A program made the position numbers and the translations under genes. This document shows, piece after piece, positions 27,006 through 37,666 of a stretch of DNA of 64,000 nt (position 1 is the stretch's first letter; the number at the start of each line of letters is the position of its first letter). Origin of the DNA: Microbacterium sp. (GTDB taxonomy: Bacteria; Actinomycetota; Actinomycetes; Actinomycetales; Microbacteriaceae); the NCBI RefSeq assembly GCF_011620665.1, contig NZ_WOYQ01000069.1, forward strand, positions 1-64,000. The letters are read 5' to 3'. The notes beneath the pieces were generated by a model. It made no database searches. It saw only the letters and a list, made by a program, of their open reading frames with translations, and was not told the DNA's origin.

Positions 27006-27973
27006 GGCACCTTCTGGACACCCGCACGCTCTCCCTGATCGAGGCCCTCCGTCTCCTCGATGTCTCCGAGGAGATGCGCGACACGCAGTCGCGCGAGATC
27101 CGCAAACTGCCGACACTGCGGGGGAAGACGGTCGTCAACCTCTTCTTCGAAGACTCCACCCGCACTCGCATCTCGTTCGAGGCGGCGGCCAAGCGTCTCT
27201 CCGCCGACGTCATCAATTTCGCGGCGAAGGGGTCATCGATTTCCAAGGGCGAGTCCCTGCAGGACACCGCTCAGACCCTTCAGGCGATGGGGGCGGATGC
27301 CGTTGTGATCCGCCATGGCGCCTCCGGTGCACCGCGGACCCTCGCCGCCAGCGGGTGGATCTCAGCCGGCGTCGTCAACGCCGGTGACGGCACGCACGAG
27401 CATCCGACGCAGGCTCTGCTGGACGCCTTCACGATTCGCAAGCGATTCTTCGGCGCCGACAGCCGCGGGCATGACCTGGCAGGCTTGCAGGTGACGATCG
27501 TGGGCGATGTCCTGCACTCCCGCGTCGCCCGCTCGAACGTCTGGCTGCTGACCACGCTCGGCGCCGACGTGACTCTCGTCGCGCCGCCCACCCTTGTGCC
27601 GCAGGATGTCTCGTCGTGGCCGGTGCGCATCGTCTACGACCTCGACGAGGCCATCGACGCCGGTCCCGATGCGATCATGATGCTCCGCGTCCAGCTGGAA
27701 CGCATGAAGGCTGCATATTTCCCCAGTGAACGGGAGTATTCCCGCCAATGGGGGTTGGATGCGGCGCGACTGGCGCGACTGCCCGCAGATAGCATTGTGA
27801 TGCACCCGGGTCCGATGAATCGGGGCATGGAGATCTCCGCCGACGCGGCCGATTCGCCGCGCTCGACCGTGCTGGAGCAGGTCGCCAACGGCGTGTCGGT
27901 GCGCATGGCGGCGCTGTACCTGCTGTTGGCAGGGGAGCGCGAGACGACGCACGAAAAGGAGGATGCCCGATGA
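27002..27973 (+). CDS. pyrB: Aspartate carbamoyltransferase catalytic subunit
   Basis: Joins carbamoyl phosphate and aspartate, the committed step of pyrimidine synthesis. 323 residues. The carbamoyl phosphate motif STRTR is at 52-56; HPTQALLD and the aspartate-loop MRVQLERM are visible. No regulatory chain gene (pyrI) is present, in line with the PyrR-type control. The ATG overlaps pyrR by four bases, and the stop overlaps pyrC by four bases. Confidence 0.97.
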   Translation: MRHLLDTRTLSLIEALRLLDVSEEMRDTQSREIRKLPTLRGKTVVNLFFEDSTRTRISFEAAAKRLSADVINFAAKGSSISKGESLQDTAQTLQAMGADAVVIRHGASGAPRTLAASGWISAGVVNAGDGTHEHPTQALLDAFTIRKRFFGADSRGHDLAGLQVTIVGDVLHSRVARSNVWLLTTLGADVTLVAPPTLVPQDVSSWPVRIVYDLDEAIDAGPDAIMMLRVQLERMKAAYFPSEREYSRQWGLDAARLARLPADSIVMHPGPMNRGMEISADAADSPRSTVLEQVANGVSVRMAALYLLLAGERETTHEKEDAR

Positions 27974-29268
27974 CCGCAACCACTGTGATCCGCGGGGCGC
28001 GACTGCACTCCGGCGTCTCGGTGGACATGATCGTCGAAGGCGGACGCATCGCCGAGATCGGCTCGGGCCTCTCGCGCGCGGGTGCGGACGTCGTGGATGC
28101 AGCGGGCCTGATCGCTCTTCCCGGGCTCGTCGACCTGCACACGCACCTGCGCGAGCCAGGATTCGAAGCGTCGGAGACGATCCTCAGCGGCTCGCGTGCC
28201 GCGGCCGCGGGCGGCTACACGACCGTCTTCGCGATGCCCAATACGTCGCCGGTCGCCGACACGGCCGGTGTCGTGGAGCAGGAGCTTGCCCTGGGCGAGG
28301 CCGCCGGGTACGTCCACGTGCAGCCGATCGGCGCCGTGACCGTCGGCCAGAAGGGCGAGCGGCTGGCGGAACTCGGCGCGATGGCATCGTCGAGGGCACG
28401 CGTGCGCCTCTTCAGCGACGACGGCTCCTGCGTCTTCGACCCTCTCATCATGCGCCGCGCGCTCGAGTATGTGAAGGTGTTCGACGGTGTCATCGCCCAG
28501 CACGCGCAGGATCCGCGCCTGACCGAGGGCGCTCAGATGAACGAGGGCACGGTCTCAGCCGAGCTGGGCCTGACCGGGTGGCCCGCCGTCGCGGAGGAGT
28601 CGATCATCGCCCGCGACGTTCTGCTGGCCGAGCACGTCGGCTCGCGGTTGCACGTCTGTCACCTGTCCACGGCCGGTTCGGTCGACATCATCCGCTGGGC
28701 GAAGAAGCGCGGCGTGAATGTGACCGCGGAGGTCACGCCGCATCACCTGCTGCTGACGGAAGAACTCGTGCGCGACTATGACGCACGCTTCAAGGTCAAT
28801 CCGCCGCTTCGGCGCGAAGAGGACGTCCTCGCCGTCCGTGAGGGCCTCGCCGACGGCACGATCGACATCGTCGCGACCGACCATGCCCCGCACCCTGCCG
28901 AGAGCAAGTCGTGTGAGTGGCAGGCTGCCGCGAACGGAATGGTGGGGCTGGAGACGGCCCTGCGGGTCGTGCAGCAGTCCGTGGTCGACACAGGATTGCT
29001 CTCCTGGGATGACGTAGCCCGCGTGATGTCGAGCGCCCCGGCCCGCATCGGTCATCTGGAGCCGGGCACGCTCATCGCGGGAGCCGCGGCATCCCTCACG
29101 CTCTACGATCCGTCTCCGTCCCGGCCGTTCACCCGAGAGGACCTGCGGGGTCGTAGCGCGAATTCGCCCTACCTGGGTCGTGAGCTTCCGGGAGACGTGC
29201 GCTGGACGTTCTTCCGCGGGGTGGCGACGGTCGCCGACGGCCTCCTGCGCCAGGAGGTCGTCGCATGA
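27970..29268 (+). CDS. pyrC: Dihydroorotase (class I)
   Basis: Closes N-carbamoylaspartate to dihydroorotate. 432 residues, amidohydrolase fold. Metal ligands H57 and H59 in [26 protein letters not shown] and ATDHAPH carry the remaining metal and catalytic residues. The length and motifs fit the class I enzymes that stand in actinobacterial and firmicute pyr operons. Overlaps both neighbours by four bases. Confidence 0.96.
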   Translation: MTATTVIRGARLHSGVSVDMIVEGGRIAEIGSGLSRAGADVVDAAGLIALPGLVDLHTHLREPGFEASETILSGSRAAAAGGYTTVFAMPNTSPVADTAGVVEQELALGEAAGYVHVQPIGAVTVGQKGERLAELGAMASSRARVRLFSDDGSCVFDPLIMRRALEYVKVFDGVIAQHAQDPRLTEGAQMNEGTVSAELGLTGWPAVAEESIIARDVLLAEHVGSRLHVCHLSTAGSVDIIRWAKKRGVNVTAEVTPHHLLLTEELVRDYDARFKVNPPLRREEDVLAVREGLADGTIDIVATDHAPHPAESKSCEWQAAANGMVGLETALRVVQQSVVDTGLLSWDDVARVMSSAPARIGHLEPGTLIAGAAASLTLYDPSPSRPFTREDLRGRSANSPYLGRELPGDVRWTFFRGVATVADGLLRQEVVA

Positions 29269-29795
29269 CCCGCGAGGTCGCTCTCGGGCTCGTGGTCGTC
29301 CTGGCCCTGGTCTTGGTGGGACTGGGCGTATGGGCTTGGACGAGCCGGACCCGACGCGACAGGGGGCTCACGGCCCCGGTCGGAGAGATTCCCGACGGTG
29401 CGGTGGTGGCGGGCAGCTTCGACGCCTTCTATGTCGCGACGACCGCACACGACGAGCCGCTGGAGCGTCTCGCGATCCGCGGGCTCGGGTTCCGCTCACG
29501 CGCCACGATCACCGTGACCAGCGCGGGGGTCGCGCTGGACCTCACCGGTCAGCGACGGATGTTCGTGCCCGTTTCAGCCATCGCGGGGGTCGATCTCGCG
29601 ACCGTGGCGATCGACCGCGTCGTCGAGCCGGGCGGCCTCGTCCGGTTGGCTTGGCGCATCGGTGAGGCGACCGTCGACACCTTCCTTCGGGCGCAGGATG
29701 CGCACGCACGCACGCTCGAGGGCGCGATCGCCGAGATCCTGCCGCGCACCCTCGAATCGTCCACTCCGACCACCCCGACGGGAACCGACGTATGA
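29265..29795 (+). CDS. Membrane-anchored PH-like domain protein of the pyr operon
   Basis: 176 residues: one N-terminal membrane helix (about 5-25, rich in Val and Leu, ending in WAWTSRTRR) and a beta-rich domain that resembles bacterial PH domains ([30 protein letters not shown]). It overlaps pyrC and carA by four bases each, so it is made with the pyrimidine enzymes. A membrane protein at this place between pyrC and carA is also seen in mycobacteria (Rv1382) and other actinobacteria. Its role is unknown; older names such as exporter have no support in the sequence. Confidence 0.78.
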   Translation: MTREVALGLVVVLALVLVGLGVWAWTSRTRRDRGLTAPVGEIPDGAVVAGSFDAFYVATTAHDEPLERLAIRGLGFRSRATITVTSAGVALDLTGQRRMFVPVSAIAGVDLATVAIDRVVEPGGLVRLAWRIGEATVDTFLRAQDAHARTLEGAIAEILPRTLESSTPTTPTGTDV

Positions 29796-30952
29796 CCCCC
29801 TCCGCTTTCTCGCTCACGCTCGACCCCGCCGTGCTCGTCCTCGAAGACGGAAGCCGCCACCTCGGCCGCGCCTATGGCGCCCGCGGCAGGGCACTCGGCG
29901 AGGTCGTCTTCGCGACCGGGATGACGGGGTACCAGGAAACGCTCACCGACCCCTCGTATGCCGGCCAGATCGTCCTTCAAACGGCGCCGCACATCGGCAA
30001 CACGGGGATGAACGAAGAAGACCCCGAGTCGCGGCGCATCTGGGTCGCCGGATACATCGTGCGCGACCCCTCGCGCGTGGTCTCGAGCTGGCGCGCTGTG
30101 GAATCTCTCGACGATGCGCTCGTGCGCGACGGCATCGTCGGCATCTCCGGCGTCGACACTCGTGCGATCACGCGCGTTCTGCGCTCGGCAGGCTCGATGC
30201 GCGGGGGAGTGTTCTCCGGCGACGCGGCGCATCTCGATGCGGAGGAGCAGCTCCGCATCGTCCGGGATGCACCGATCATGGCGGGTCGGAACCTGTCCGC
30301 GCAGGTGTCGGTCGCCGCCGCCGAAGTGACCCGGGCTGTCGCCGATCGGATCGGCAATCTCGCCGTCCTCGACCTTGGTGTGAAGAAAGCGACGATCGAC
30401 AACCTCGCCGCGCGCGGGTTCGACGTGCACGTCCTGCCGCAGAACGTCTCGATCGAACAGATCCGCGCTATCGGACCGGTCGGAGTCTTCTACTCCAACG
30501 GCCCCGGCGACCCGGCCGCGTCCGGCGACCACGTGGCACTCTTGCGCGAAGTGCTCGATGACGGGCTGCCGTTCTTCGGCATCTGCTTCGGCAACCAGTT
30601 GCTCGGGCGCGCTCTGGGATTCGATACCTACAAACTGCCCTTCGGACACCGCGGCATCAATCAGCCCGTCCTCGATAAGCAGACCGGCCGCGTGGAGATC
30701 ACGGCCCATAACCACGGCTTCGCCGTCGACGCTCCGCTCGAGGGGGAGACGCTCAGCCCGACCGGCTACGGCCGCGTCGAGGTGAGTCATGTCGGTCTCA
30801 ACGACAACGTGGTGGAAGGCCTGCGAGCGCTCGACATCCCGGCCTTCAGCGTGCAGTATCACCCCGAGGCGGCCGCCGGTCCACACGACGCCAACTATCT
30901 GTTCGACCGGTTCGCCGACCTCGTCCGCACCACTCTGGAGAACAAGAACTGA
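29792..30952 (+). CDS. carA: Carbamoyl phosphate synthase small subunit (glutaminase)
   Basis: Hydrolyses glutamine and channels ammonia to CarB. 386 residues: the N-terminal CPSase domain ([14 protein letters not shown]) and a class I glutamine amidotransferase domain with the nucleophile C265 in GICFGNQ and the H357/E359 pair in YHPE. The active-site block reads GICFGNQ where E. coli has GICLGHQ; the key Cys is kept. The stop shares one base with the carB start. Confidence 0.96.
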   Translation: MTPSAFSLTLDPAVLVLEDGSRHLGRAYGARGRALGEVVFATGMTGYQETLTDPSYAGQIVLQTAPHIGNTGMNEEDPESRRIWVAGYIVRDPSRVVSSWRAVESLDDALVRDGIVGISGVDTRAITRVLRSAGSMRGGVFSGDAAHLDAEEQLRIVRDAPIMAGRNLSAQVSVAAAEVTRAVADRIGNLAVLDLGVKKATIDNLAARGFDVHVLPQNVSIEQIRAIGPVGVFYSNGPGDPAASGDHVALLREVLDDGLPFFGICFGNQLLGRALGFDTYKLPFGHRGINQPVLDKQTGRVEITAHNHGFAVDAPLEGETLSPTGYGRVEVSHVGLNDNVVEGLRALDIPAFSVQYHPEAAAGPHDANYLFDRFADLVRTTLENKN

Positions 30953-33900
30953 TGCCCAAGCGCACCGACATCAACTCCGTCCTCGTGATCGGCTCCGGCC
31001 CGATCGTCATCGGTCAGGCGTGCGAGTTCGACTACTCCGGAACTCAGGCGTGCCGCGTGCTTCGCGAGGAGGGAGTGAGGGTCATCCTCGTCAACTCCAA
31101 CCCGGCGACGATCATGACCGATCCCGACTTCGCCGACGCGACCTACATCGAACCCATCACTTGGCAGGTCATCGAGACCATCATCGCCAAAGAGAAGCCC
31201 GACGCGATCCTGCCGACGCTCGGCGGGCAGACCGCTCTCAACGCTGCGATCGACCTGCACAACCACGGCGTCCTCGACAAGTATGACGTCGAGCTCATCG
31301 GCGCCGACTTCGAAGCGATCAACAAGGGCGAGGATCGCCAGATCTTCAAGCAGCTCGTGCTCGACGCGGGCGCGGAGGTCGCGGCGTCGCGCATCGCGCA
31401 CACGATGGACGAGGTTCTTGCCGGTGCCGCCGAGCTCGGCTACCCGCTCGTCGTGCGCCCATCCTTCACCATGGGTGGGCTGGGCTCGGGCTTCGCCTAC
31501 GGAGAGGATGACCTCCGTCGCATCGCAGGCGCCGGACTTCGCGACTCTCCCACCACCGAGGTGCTCCTCGAGGAGTCGATCCTCGGATGGAAAGAGTACG
31601 AACTCGAACTCATGCGCGACACGGCGGACAACACCGTGGTCGTCTGCTCGATCGAGAATGTCGACCCGGTAGGCGTGCATACCGGCGACTCGATCACGGT
31701 GGCGCCGGCTCTGACCCTCACCGATCGCGAGTATCAGAAGCTGCGCGACATCGGCATCGACATCATCCGTGCCGTCGGCGTCGACACGGGCGGATGCAAC
31801 ATCCAGTTCGCGGTGGACCCGGCATCCGGCCGCATCATCGTCATCGAGATGAACCCGCGTGTCTCCCGGTCCTCGGCACTGGCCTCCAAGGCCACCGGCT
31901 TCCCGATCGCCAAACTCGCCGCCAAACTGGCGATCGGCTATCGGCTCGACGAGGTGCCCAATGACATCACCGGGGCGACCCCAGCGAGTTTCGAGCCGAC
32001 GCTCGACTACGTCGTGGTGAAGGTGCCGCGGTTCAATTTCGAGAAGTTCCCGAACGCCGACACGACGCTCACGACCACGATGAAGTCAGTCGGCGAGGCG
32101 ATGGCCATCGGGCGCAACTTCACGACGGCTCTGCAGAAGGCGCTGCGTTCGCTGGAGAAGCGCGGCTCGAGCTTCCATTGGGGCGTGGATGCGCGTTCCG
32201 CCGAGGAACTGCTCGAAATCGCAGAGAAGCCCACCGACGGCCGGATCGTGGTGCTGCAGCAGGCGATGCGCAAGGGCGCCACCGCTGAGCAAGCCTTCGA
32301 GGCGACCAAGATCGACCCCTGGTTCCTCGACCAGATCGCCCTCATCAACGAAGTCGCCGAGTTCATCCGGACGGCGCCTGCGCTCGACACGGCCACTCTC
32401 CGCCTCGCGAAGGAGCACGGCTTCAGCGACGCGCAACTGGCCCAGCTCCGCGGTGACTCAGAGGCCGAGATCCGTGGCCTGCGCTGGACGCTCGGTGTTC
32501 GACCGGTCTACAAGACGGTTGACACCTGCGCGGGGGAGTTCCCGGCCCTGACGCCCTACCACTACTCCAGCTACGATCGTGAAACCGAAGTGACCGCGTC
32601 CGAACGGACCAAGGTCGTCATCATCGGCTCGGGTCCCAACCGGATCGGTCAGGGTGTCGAGTTCGACTACTCGTGCGTGCACGCCTCGTTCGCGCTGTCG
32701 GATGCCGGTTTCGAAACCATCATGGTCAACTGCAACCCCGAAACCGTCTCGACCGACTACGACACCAGCGATCGCCTGTATTTCGAGCCGCTCACCCTCG
32801 AAGACGTCCTCGAGGTGCTCCATGCCGAAGCGCAGTCCGGCGAGATTCTCGGCGTCGTGTGTCAGCTGGGAGGTCAGACGCCGCTCGGACTCGCCAAGGG
32901 CATCGAGGACGCGGGTTATACGATCCTGGGCACTTCGCCCGCCGCGATCGACATCGCGGAGGAACGTGAGCTGTTCTCTCAGCTGCTCGATCGGGCCGGG
33001 CTGATCGCTCCCCGCCACGGCACCGCGATCAACGAAGCGGGTGCCGTCGCGATCGCCGAGGAGATCGGCTATCCCGTGCTGGTACGGCCGAGCTTCGTGC
33101 TCGGGGGGCGCGGCATGGAGATCGTCTACGACACGGCGAGCCTGCGCGACTATTTCGTGCGCACTGCTGGAGAGGTCGTGATCGAAGACGGCAAGCCTCT
33201 GCTGGTCGACCGCTTCCTCGACGACGCCGTGGAACTCGATGTCGACGCGCTGTACGACGGGCAGGAGCTCTACATCGGCGGCGTCATGGAACACCTCGAA
33301 GAAGCCGGGATCCACTCCGGCGACTCCTCGTGCACGCTGCCACCCGTCTCGCTCGGACGCACCGAGATCGACCGCGTGCGGACGGCGACCCTCGCCATCG
33401 CCGAGGGCGTGGGTGTGCGGGGTCTCCTGAACGTGCAGTTCGCCGTGTCGGCGGGCGTCCTCTACGTCATCGAGGCGAACCCGCGCGCGTCGCGGACCGT
33501 GCCGTTCGTGTCGAAGGCACTGGGAATTCCGCTCGCCAAAGCTGCGGCGCGCATCATGGCGGGCGCGACGATCGACGAGCTGAAGGCGGAAGGGATGCTC
33601 CCGGCACAGGACGGTTCGCGCGTCCCGCTGGATTCGCCCGTGGCCGTCAAGGAAGCCGTGCTGCCGTTCAAGCGATTCCGCACCGCCGACGGTCACACGG
33701 TCGACTCCGTGCTCGGGCCTGAGATGAGATCGACCGGAGAAGTCATGGGCATCGACCGCGACTTCCCCACGGCGTTCGCCAAGAGCCAGGCGGCCGCATA
33801 CGGCGGCATGCCGACCGAGGGCACCGTCTTCCTCTCGGTTGCCGACGACGACAAGCGCGCCGTCATCCTTCCTGCGCACCGGCTGCAGGAACTCGGCTTC

Positions 33901-34248
33901 CGGCTCACTGCGACGGAAGGCACCGCCGAGATCCTCGCGCGCAACGGCATCCGGGTCGAGGTCGTGAACAAGTACTCCGCGACACAGGTGACGGGCGAGC
34001 GCAATGTCGTCGACCTGATCAATGCCGGCGAGATCGACATCGTCGTGAACACCCCTTCCGGCGGCGTCGCGCGCGCCGACGGCTATGAGATCCGCGCGGC
34101 GGCCGTCGCCGCCGACAAGGCGCTTTTCACCACGATGGCCGTCCTCGGTGCCGCCGTCAGCGCTCTCCCGGTGCTGCGCACAGGCTTCGCGGTCAAGAGC
34201 CTGCAGGAGTACGCGATCGACCGCCAGAATCGGGCGGCGACGGCGTGA
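30952..34248 (+). CDS. carB: Carbamoyl phosphate synthase large subunit
   Basis: Makes carbamoyl phosphate for pyrimidine and arginine synthesis from ammonia, bicarbonate and two ATP. 1098 residues: two homologous ATP-grasp halves ([17 protein letters not shown] in the first, [16 protein letters not shown] in the second), an oligomerisation region between them, and a C-terminal MGS-like allosteric domain (about 950-1098) that would bind effectors. Both halves keep their glycine-rich loops. One-base overlap with carA (TGATG). Confidence 0.98.
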   Translation: MPKRTDINSVLVIGSGPIVIGQACEFDYSGTQACRVLREEGVRVILVNSNPATIMTDPDFADATYIEPITWQVIETIIAKEKPDAILPTLGGQTALNAAIDLHNHGVLDKYDVELIGADFEAINKGEDRQIFKQLVLDAGAEVAASRIAHTMDEVLAGAAELGYPLVVRPSFTMGGLGSGFAYGEDDLRRIAGAGLRDSPTTEVLLEESILGWKEYELELMRDTADNTVVVCSIENVDPVGVHTGDSITVAPALTLTDREYQKLRDIGIDIIRAVGVDTGGCNIQFAVDPASGRIIVIEMNPRVSRSSALASKATGFPIAKLAAKLAIGYRLDEVPNDITGATPASFEPTLDYVVVKVPRFNFEKFPNADTTLTTTMKSVGEAMAIGRNFTTALQKALRSLEKRGSSFHWGVDARSAEELLEIAEKPTDGRIVVLQQAMRKGATAEQAFEATKIDPWFLDQIALINEVAEFIRTAPALDTATLRLAKEHGFSDAQLAQLRGDSEAEIRGLRWTLGVRPVYKTVDTCAGEFPALTPYHYSSYDRETEVTASERTKVVIIGSGPNRIGQGVEFDYSCVHASFALSDAGFETIMVNCNPETVSTDYDTSDRLYFEPLTLEDVLEVLHAEAQSGEILGVVCQLGGQTPLGLAKGIEDAGYTILGTSPAAIDIAEERELFSQLLDRAGLIAPRHGTAINEAGAVAIAEEIGYPVLVRPSFVLGGRGMEIVYDTASLRDYFVRTAGEVVIEDGKPLLVDRFLDDAVELDVDALYDGQELYIGGVMEHLEEAGIHSGDSSCTLPPVSLGRTEIDRVRTATLAIAEGVGVRGLLNVQFAVSAGVLYVIEANPRASRTVPFVSKALGIPLAKAAARIMAGATIDELKAEGMLPAQDGSRVPLDSPVAVKEAVLPFKRFRTADGHTVDSVLGPEMRSTGEVMGIDRDFPTAFAKSQAAAYGGMPTEGTVFLSVADDDKRAVILPAHRLQELGFRLTATEGTAEILARNGIRVEVVNKYSATQVTGERNVVDLINAGEIDIVVNTPSGGVARADGYEIRAAAVAADKALFTTMAVLGAAVSALPVLRTGFAVKSLQEYAIDRQNRAATA

Positions 34249-34285
34249 GCCTCCCGATTGCTCCGCGTCAGACGGAAGAGCAGAC

Positions 34286-35125
34286 GTGAGCACGTTCGGC
34301 GCGCGTCTGCGCGCCCAGCTGGCGGCGCGGGGGCCCCTGTGCGTCGGAATCGATCCGCATGAAGCGCTCCTGCGCGACTGGGGACTTTCGGTCGATGCCA
34401 CCGGCGTACGCGAGTTCGGGCTGCGCGTCGTCGATGCCGCTGCCGGTCGGGTCGCCGTCATCAAGCCCCAGGTGTCGTTCTTCGAGCGGTTCGGTGCGGC
34501 CGGATTCGCCGCTCTGGAGGAGGTGCTTGCGGCGGCACGCGCGGCGGAGCTCCTCGTGATCGCCGACGCCAAGCGCGGCGACATCGGCACGACGATGGAC
34601 GCCTACGCGGCCGCATGGCTCACACCCGGCGCCCCGCTGGAGGCCGACGCACTCACGGTGAATCCCTACCTCGGCGTCGGTGCGCTGGCCTCGACTTTCG
34701 ACCTCGCGCTCGCCCACGGGAAGGGCGTGTTCGTCCTCGCCGCCACGAGCAACCCCGAGGGCGAGATCCTGCAGTCCGCACAGACCGTCAGCGGCACCGT
34801 CGCCGGCTCGATCGCGGCCGCCGTCGCCGGTTACGACGCGGCCCGTTCCGTGGGCGAGTGGTCTTCGCTCGGCCTTGTGGTCGGCGCCACCGTCGATCTC
34901 GGGAAACGCGGACTGGAGGCTCCTTCCGAGGGCACCCTGGCTGTCCTGGCGCCCGGATTCGGCACCCAGGGTGCGGACCCGGAGGATCTCGATCGCATCT
35001 TCGGGCGCTTCGCACCCGGCGTCATCGCCAGTGAGAGTCGCAGCATCCTCTCCGCCGGACCCCACGCCTTGGCCGACCGTATCGAGGCCCGCTCCGCCCT
35101 GTACCGTGGAGGCTCGCATGGCTGA
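34286..35125 (+). CDS. pyrF: Orotidine-5'-phosphate decarboxylase (type 2 subfamily)
   Basis: Last step to UMP. 279 residues, the long subfamily found in actinobacteria. The catalytic Lys/Asp array lies in IADAKRGDIGTTMDAYA; the phosphate-binding end is APGFGTQG. The GTG at 34286 starts the conserved region (FGARLRAQ, VGIDPHEALL); the frame is open for 67 codons upstream inside carB without homology. There is a gap of 37 bases after carB. The last eight bases overlap the gmk fusion gene. pyrD and pyrE are not in this window. Confidence 0.94.
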   Translation: MSTFGARLRAQLAARGPLCVGIDPHEALLRDWGLSVDATGVREFGLRVVDAAAGRVAVIKPQVSFFERFGAAGFAALEEVLAAARAAELLVIADAKRGDIGTTMDAYAAAWLTPGAPLEADALTVNPYLGVGALASTFDLALAHGKGVFVLAATSNPEGEILQSAQTVSGTVAGSIAAAVAGYDAARSVGEWSSLGLVVGATVDLGKRGLEAPSEGTLAVLAPGFGTQGADPEDLDRIFGRFAPGVIASESRSILSAGPHALADRIEARSALYRGGSHG

Positions 35126-36014
35126 TTCCCGCACTCCTCCCGAGGTCGATCGCGCGGCCGCATCGCGTCGCGCCGTCGCCGCGCGCCGCGAACGTGCCTC
35201 CCTCAAGCGTGACGTGGCCACCCGCGTCATCACTCCGCAGGAGCTACTTCGGCGTGCGCAGGCCGCGCCCGACTCGCCTGCAGGTGCGATGCGCGTCACC
35301 GAGTTCCTCACGGCGATTCCCGCGATCGGCGAGGGAAAGCGGGATCGCATCCTCGCCACCCTCGGGATCTCACCGGTCAAGCGGCTCGGCGGCCTCGGCG
35401 TTCGCCAGCGGTCGCTTCTTGCCGCGTTCCTGGATGAGCGATGGCCCGAGCCGCGGCCGCGCGGCGGACGCAGTCGGCTCGTCGTGCTCGCCGGTCCGAC
35501 CGCGGTCGGCAAGGGCACTGTCGCCGCGCACATCAAGGAGCACCACCCCGAGCTCGTGCTGTCGGTGTCGGCGACGACCCGGCGTCCCCGCGCCGGCGAG
35601 ATCGACGGAGAGCACTATTTCTTCGTCGACGATGCCGAGTTCGACCGCCTCATCGCCGCGGGCGAGCTGCTCGAGCACGCGACCGTTCACAACCAGTTCC
35701 GCTACGGCACGCCGAAGGCACCGATCGAGCAGGCTCTCGCCGACGGGCGCTCCGTCCTGCTGGAAATCGATCTGCAGGGCGCGCGGCAGGTACGGGCGGC
35801 CGCTCCGGATGCGACGCTCGTCTTCCTGCTCCCACCGAGCTGGGACGAACTGGTGAGCCGACTCGTCGACCGCGGGACCGAGGATGCCGAGGAGCGCGCT
35901 CGGCGCCTCAAGACAGCGAAAGTCGAACTGGCCTCACAGGGCGAGTTCGACTTCCGCGTCGTCAACGACGACGTCGCACGCGCCGCCGCCGAAGTGGTCT
36001 CGCTCACCGGCTGA
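35118..36014 (+). CDS. gmk: mIHF (actinobacterial integration host factor) fused to guanylate kinase
   Basis: 298 residues in one uninterrupted frame. Residues about 15-105 match the actinobacterial integration host factor (mycobacterial mIHF): a basic helical start (AAARRERASLKRD-like), then VTEFLTAIPAIGEGKRDRIL and ISPVKRLGGLGVRQRSLL, the helix-two turn-helix DNA-binding part. Residues 118-298 form a complete guanylate kinase: P-loop GPTAVGKGT at 126-134, SATTRRPRAGE, GEHYFFV and EIDLQGARQV. In Mycobacterium tuberculosis the two are separate neighbours (Rv1388, Rv1389). The ATG at 35118 overlaps pyrF by eight bases and has GTGGAGG ahead. I see no convincing internal start between the halves, so one bifunctional protein is likely. 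Confidence 0.93.
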   Translation: MADSRTPPEVDRAAASRRAVAARRERASLKRDVATRVITPQELLRRAQAAPDSPAGAMRVTEFLTAIPAIGEGKRDRILATLGISPVKRLGGLGVRQRSLLAAFLDERWPEPRPRGGRSRLVVLAGPTAVGKGTVAAHIKEHHPELVLSVSATTRRPRAGEIDGEHYFFVDDAEFDRLIAAGELLEHATVHNQFRYGTPKAPIEQALADGRSVLLEIDLQGARQVRAAAPDATLVFLLPPSWDELVSRLVDRGTEDAEERARRLKTAKVELASQGEFDFRVVNDDVARAAAEVVSLTG

Positions 36015-36041
36015 TGCCGGGCACCGGTGTCATTGACGAGG

Positions 36042-36047
36042 TACAAT
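36042..36047 (+). promoter_or_regulatory. Possible -10 element (TACAAT) for rpoZ
   Basis: TACAAT in the 100-base gap between gmk and rpoZ, giving a leader of about 60 bases. A TTGACG at 36033-36038 is too close to serve as its -35 box. Confidence 0.4.
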
Positions 36048-36114
36048 GGTCGGATGCCGCGGCTTCAGAGCCGCGCGACAGATTTCCCCGCCACCAGATC
36101 GCAGGAGGTTCCCC

Positions 36115-36369
36115 GTGGCCGCACGTGACCAGGGCATCATCGACCCGCCCATCGACTCACTCCTCGAGAAGGTCGACTCGAAGTACCAGCTCGTCATTTT
36201 CGCGTCCAAGCGTGCGCGTCAGATCAACGACTACTACTCCGACCTGCACGAGGGAAACCTCTTCGACAATGTCGGCCCGCTCGTGGACTCGCACGTCGAG
36301 GACAAGCCACTGACGATCGCCATGCACGAGATCCACGAGGACAAGTTGCGCCTTCGCGCCGCCGAGTGA
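36115..36369 (+). CDS. rpoZ: DNA-directed RNA polymerase omega subunit
   Basis: Smallest core RNA polymerase subunit, a chaperone for the beta-prime chain. 84 residues from the GTG at 36115, which has AGGAGG at 36103-36108. The conserved [24 protein letters not shown] block and the acidic end (EDKLRLR) are typical of actinobacterial omega. The frame is open upstream but without homology. It follows gmk as in most actinobacteria; the usual next gene, coaBC, is absent. Confidence 0.95.
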   Translation: MAARDQGIIDPPIDSLLEKVDSKYQLVIFASKRARQINDYYSDLHEGNLFDNVGPLVDSHVEDKPLTIAMHEIHEDKLRLRAAE

Positions 36370-36373
36370 CCCG

Positions 36374-36432
36374 ATGACGCCGTATGGCGTCATGATGCCC
36401 GTGTGCTCCGCCATGTCGGAGCGCGCGGGCAT
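36374..36432 (+). other. Two adjacent hairpins between rpoZ and metK
   Basis: First hairpin: ATGACGCC (36374-36381) and GGCGTCAT (36386-36393) around GTAT. Second: ATGCCCG (36395-36401) with CGGGCAT (36426-36432), enclosing GCTCCG (36405-36410) and CGGAGC (36417-36422). They fill most of the 96-base gap. The first could end rpoZ transcription; the second could be a metK leader structure or another terminator. No known SAM riboswitch is recognised. Confidence 0.6.
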
Positions 36433-36465
36433 GATGATGTATACCCCCGACACCCTGGAGTATCG

Positions 36466-37659
36466 ATGAGCGCCCTGCGTCTGTTCACGTCCGAGTCAGT
36501 GACCGAAGGCCACCCGGACAAGATCTGCGACCAGATCTCCGACAGCATCCTCGATGCACTCATCGCGGTCGACCCCGGCAGCCGCGTCGCCGTCGAAACC
36601 CTTGTGACGACGGGGCTCGTCCATGTGGCCGGTGAAGTGCGCAGCGAGGCGTACGCAGACATTCCGGGCATCGTGCGCCGTGTCGTCAATCACATCGGCT
36701 ACACATCGAGCGAGACCGGGTTCGACGGCGACTCGTGCGGCGTGACGGTCTCCATCGGTGAACAGTCCGGCGATATCGCGGCCGGCGTCGACCGGGCCAT
36801 CGAGCACCGCGAAGGCGGATCGGCCGACCCGATCGACGCGCTCGGCGCAGGCGATCAGGGAATCATGTTCGGGTACGCGACGAACGAGACACCCCAGCTC
36901 ATGCCACTTGCGATCTGGACGGCTCACCGCCTCGCAGAGCGGCTGACCGAGGCGCGGCGCTCTGGGGCGCTCGGGTTCCTGCGGCCGGACGGCAAGACGC
37001 AGGTCACTCTCGGCTACGAGGGCGCCGTCCCACGCTCGGTCGAGACGGTTGTGCTGTCGACACAGCACCACCCCGACATCTCGATCCCGGCATTGCGCGC
37101 CGCTGTGCAGGCCGAGGTGATCGATCCCGTCCTCGCCCAGACCGGGCTCGACCTGTCGCACGTGCAGTACGTCATCAACCCCGCCGGGGCCTTCGTCACG
37201 GGCGGGCCCAAGGGCGATGCGGGCGTCACGGGTCGCAAGATCATCATCGACACCTATGGCGGCGCCGCGCGCCACGGCGGCGGCGCGTTCAGCGGAAAGG
37301 ACCCGTCCAAGGTCGACCGTTCCGCCGCCTATGCCATGCGCTGGGTTGCGAAGAACGCCGTCGCGGCGGGCCTCGCCGATCGGCTGGAGGTGCAGGTCGC
37401 CTACGCGATCGGCCGCGCGGCCCCGGTCGGACTCTACGTAGAGACTTTCGGCTCGGGTCACGTCGCCGACGAGGTCATCGCCGACGCGATTCGCGATGTC
37501 TTCGATCTGCGCCCGCAGGCGATCATCGACGACCTCGACTTGCTGCGCCCGATCTACGCACAGACCGCCGCGTATGGTCATTTCGGCCGCGAGCTGCCTG
37601 ACTTCACCTGGGAGCAGACCTCCCGCATCGAGGAGCTGCGCGTCGCTGCCGGCCTCTGA
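36466..37659 (+). CDS. metK: S-adenosylmethionine synthetase
   Basis: Makes S-adenosylmethionine from methionine and ATP. 397 residues. GHPDK (H16) at the start, [12 protein letters not shown], and [19 protein letters not shown] near the ATP and metal sites are all intact. The ATG at 36466 has GGAG at 36457-36460; the frame is open further upstream through the hairpin region without homology. TATACC (36440-36445) could be a -10 box giving a very short leader. priA begins seven bases after the stop. Confidence 0.97.
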   Translation: MSALRLFTSESVTEGHPDKICDQISDSILDALIAVDPGSRVAVETLVTTGLVHVAGEVRSEAYADIPGIVRRVVNHIGYTSSETGFDGDSCGVTVSIGEQSGDIAAGVDRAIEHREGGSADPIDALGAGDQGIMFGYATNETPQLMPLAIWTAHRLAERLTEARRSGALGFLRPDGKTQVTLGYEGAVPRSVETVVLSTQHHPDISIPALRAAVQAEVIDPVLAQTGLDLSHVQYVINPAGAFVTGGPKGDAGVTGRKIIIDTYGGAARHGGGAFSGKDPSKVDRSAAYAMRWVAKNAVAAGLADRLEVQVAYAIGRAAPVGLYVETFGSGHVADEVIADAIRDVFDLRPQAIIDDLDLLRPIYAQTAAYGHFGRELPDFTWEQTSRIEELRVAAGL

Positions 37660-37666
37660 CAGAGCC

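Noticed and set aside
36033..36038. TTGACG as a -35 box for rpoZ
   Set aside because: It is only three bases from TACAAT, far from the usual 16-18 base spacing.
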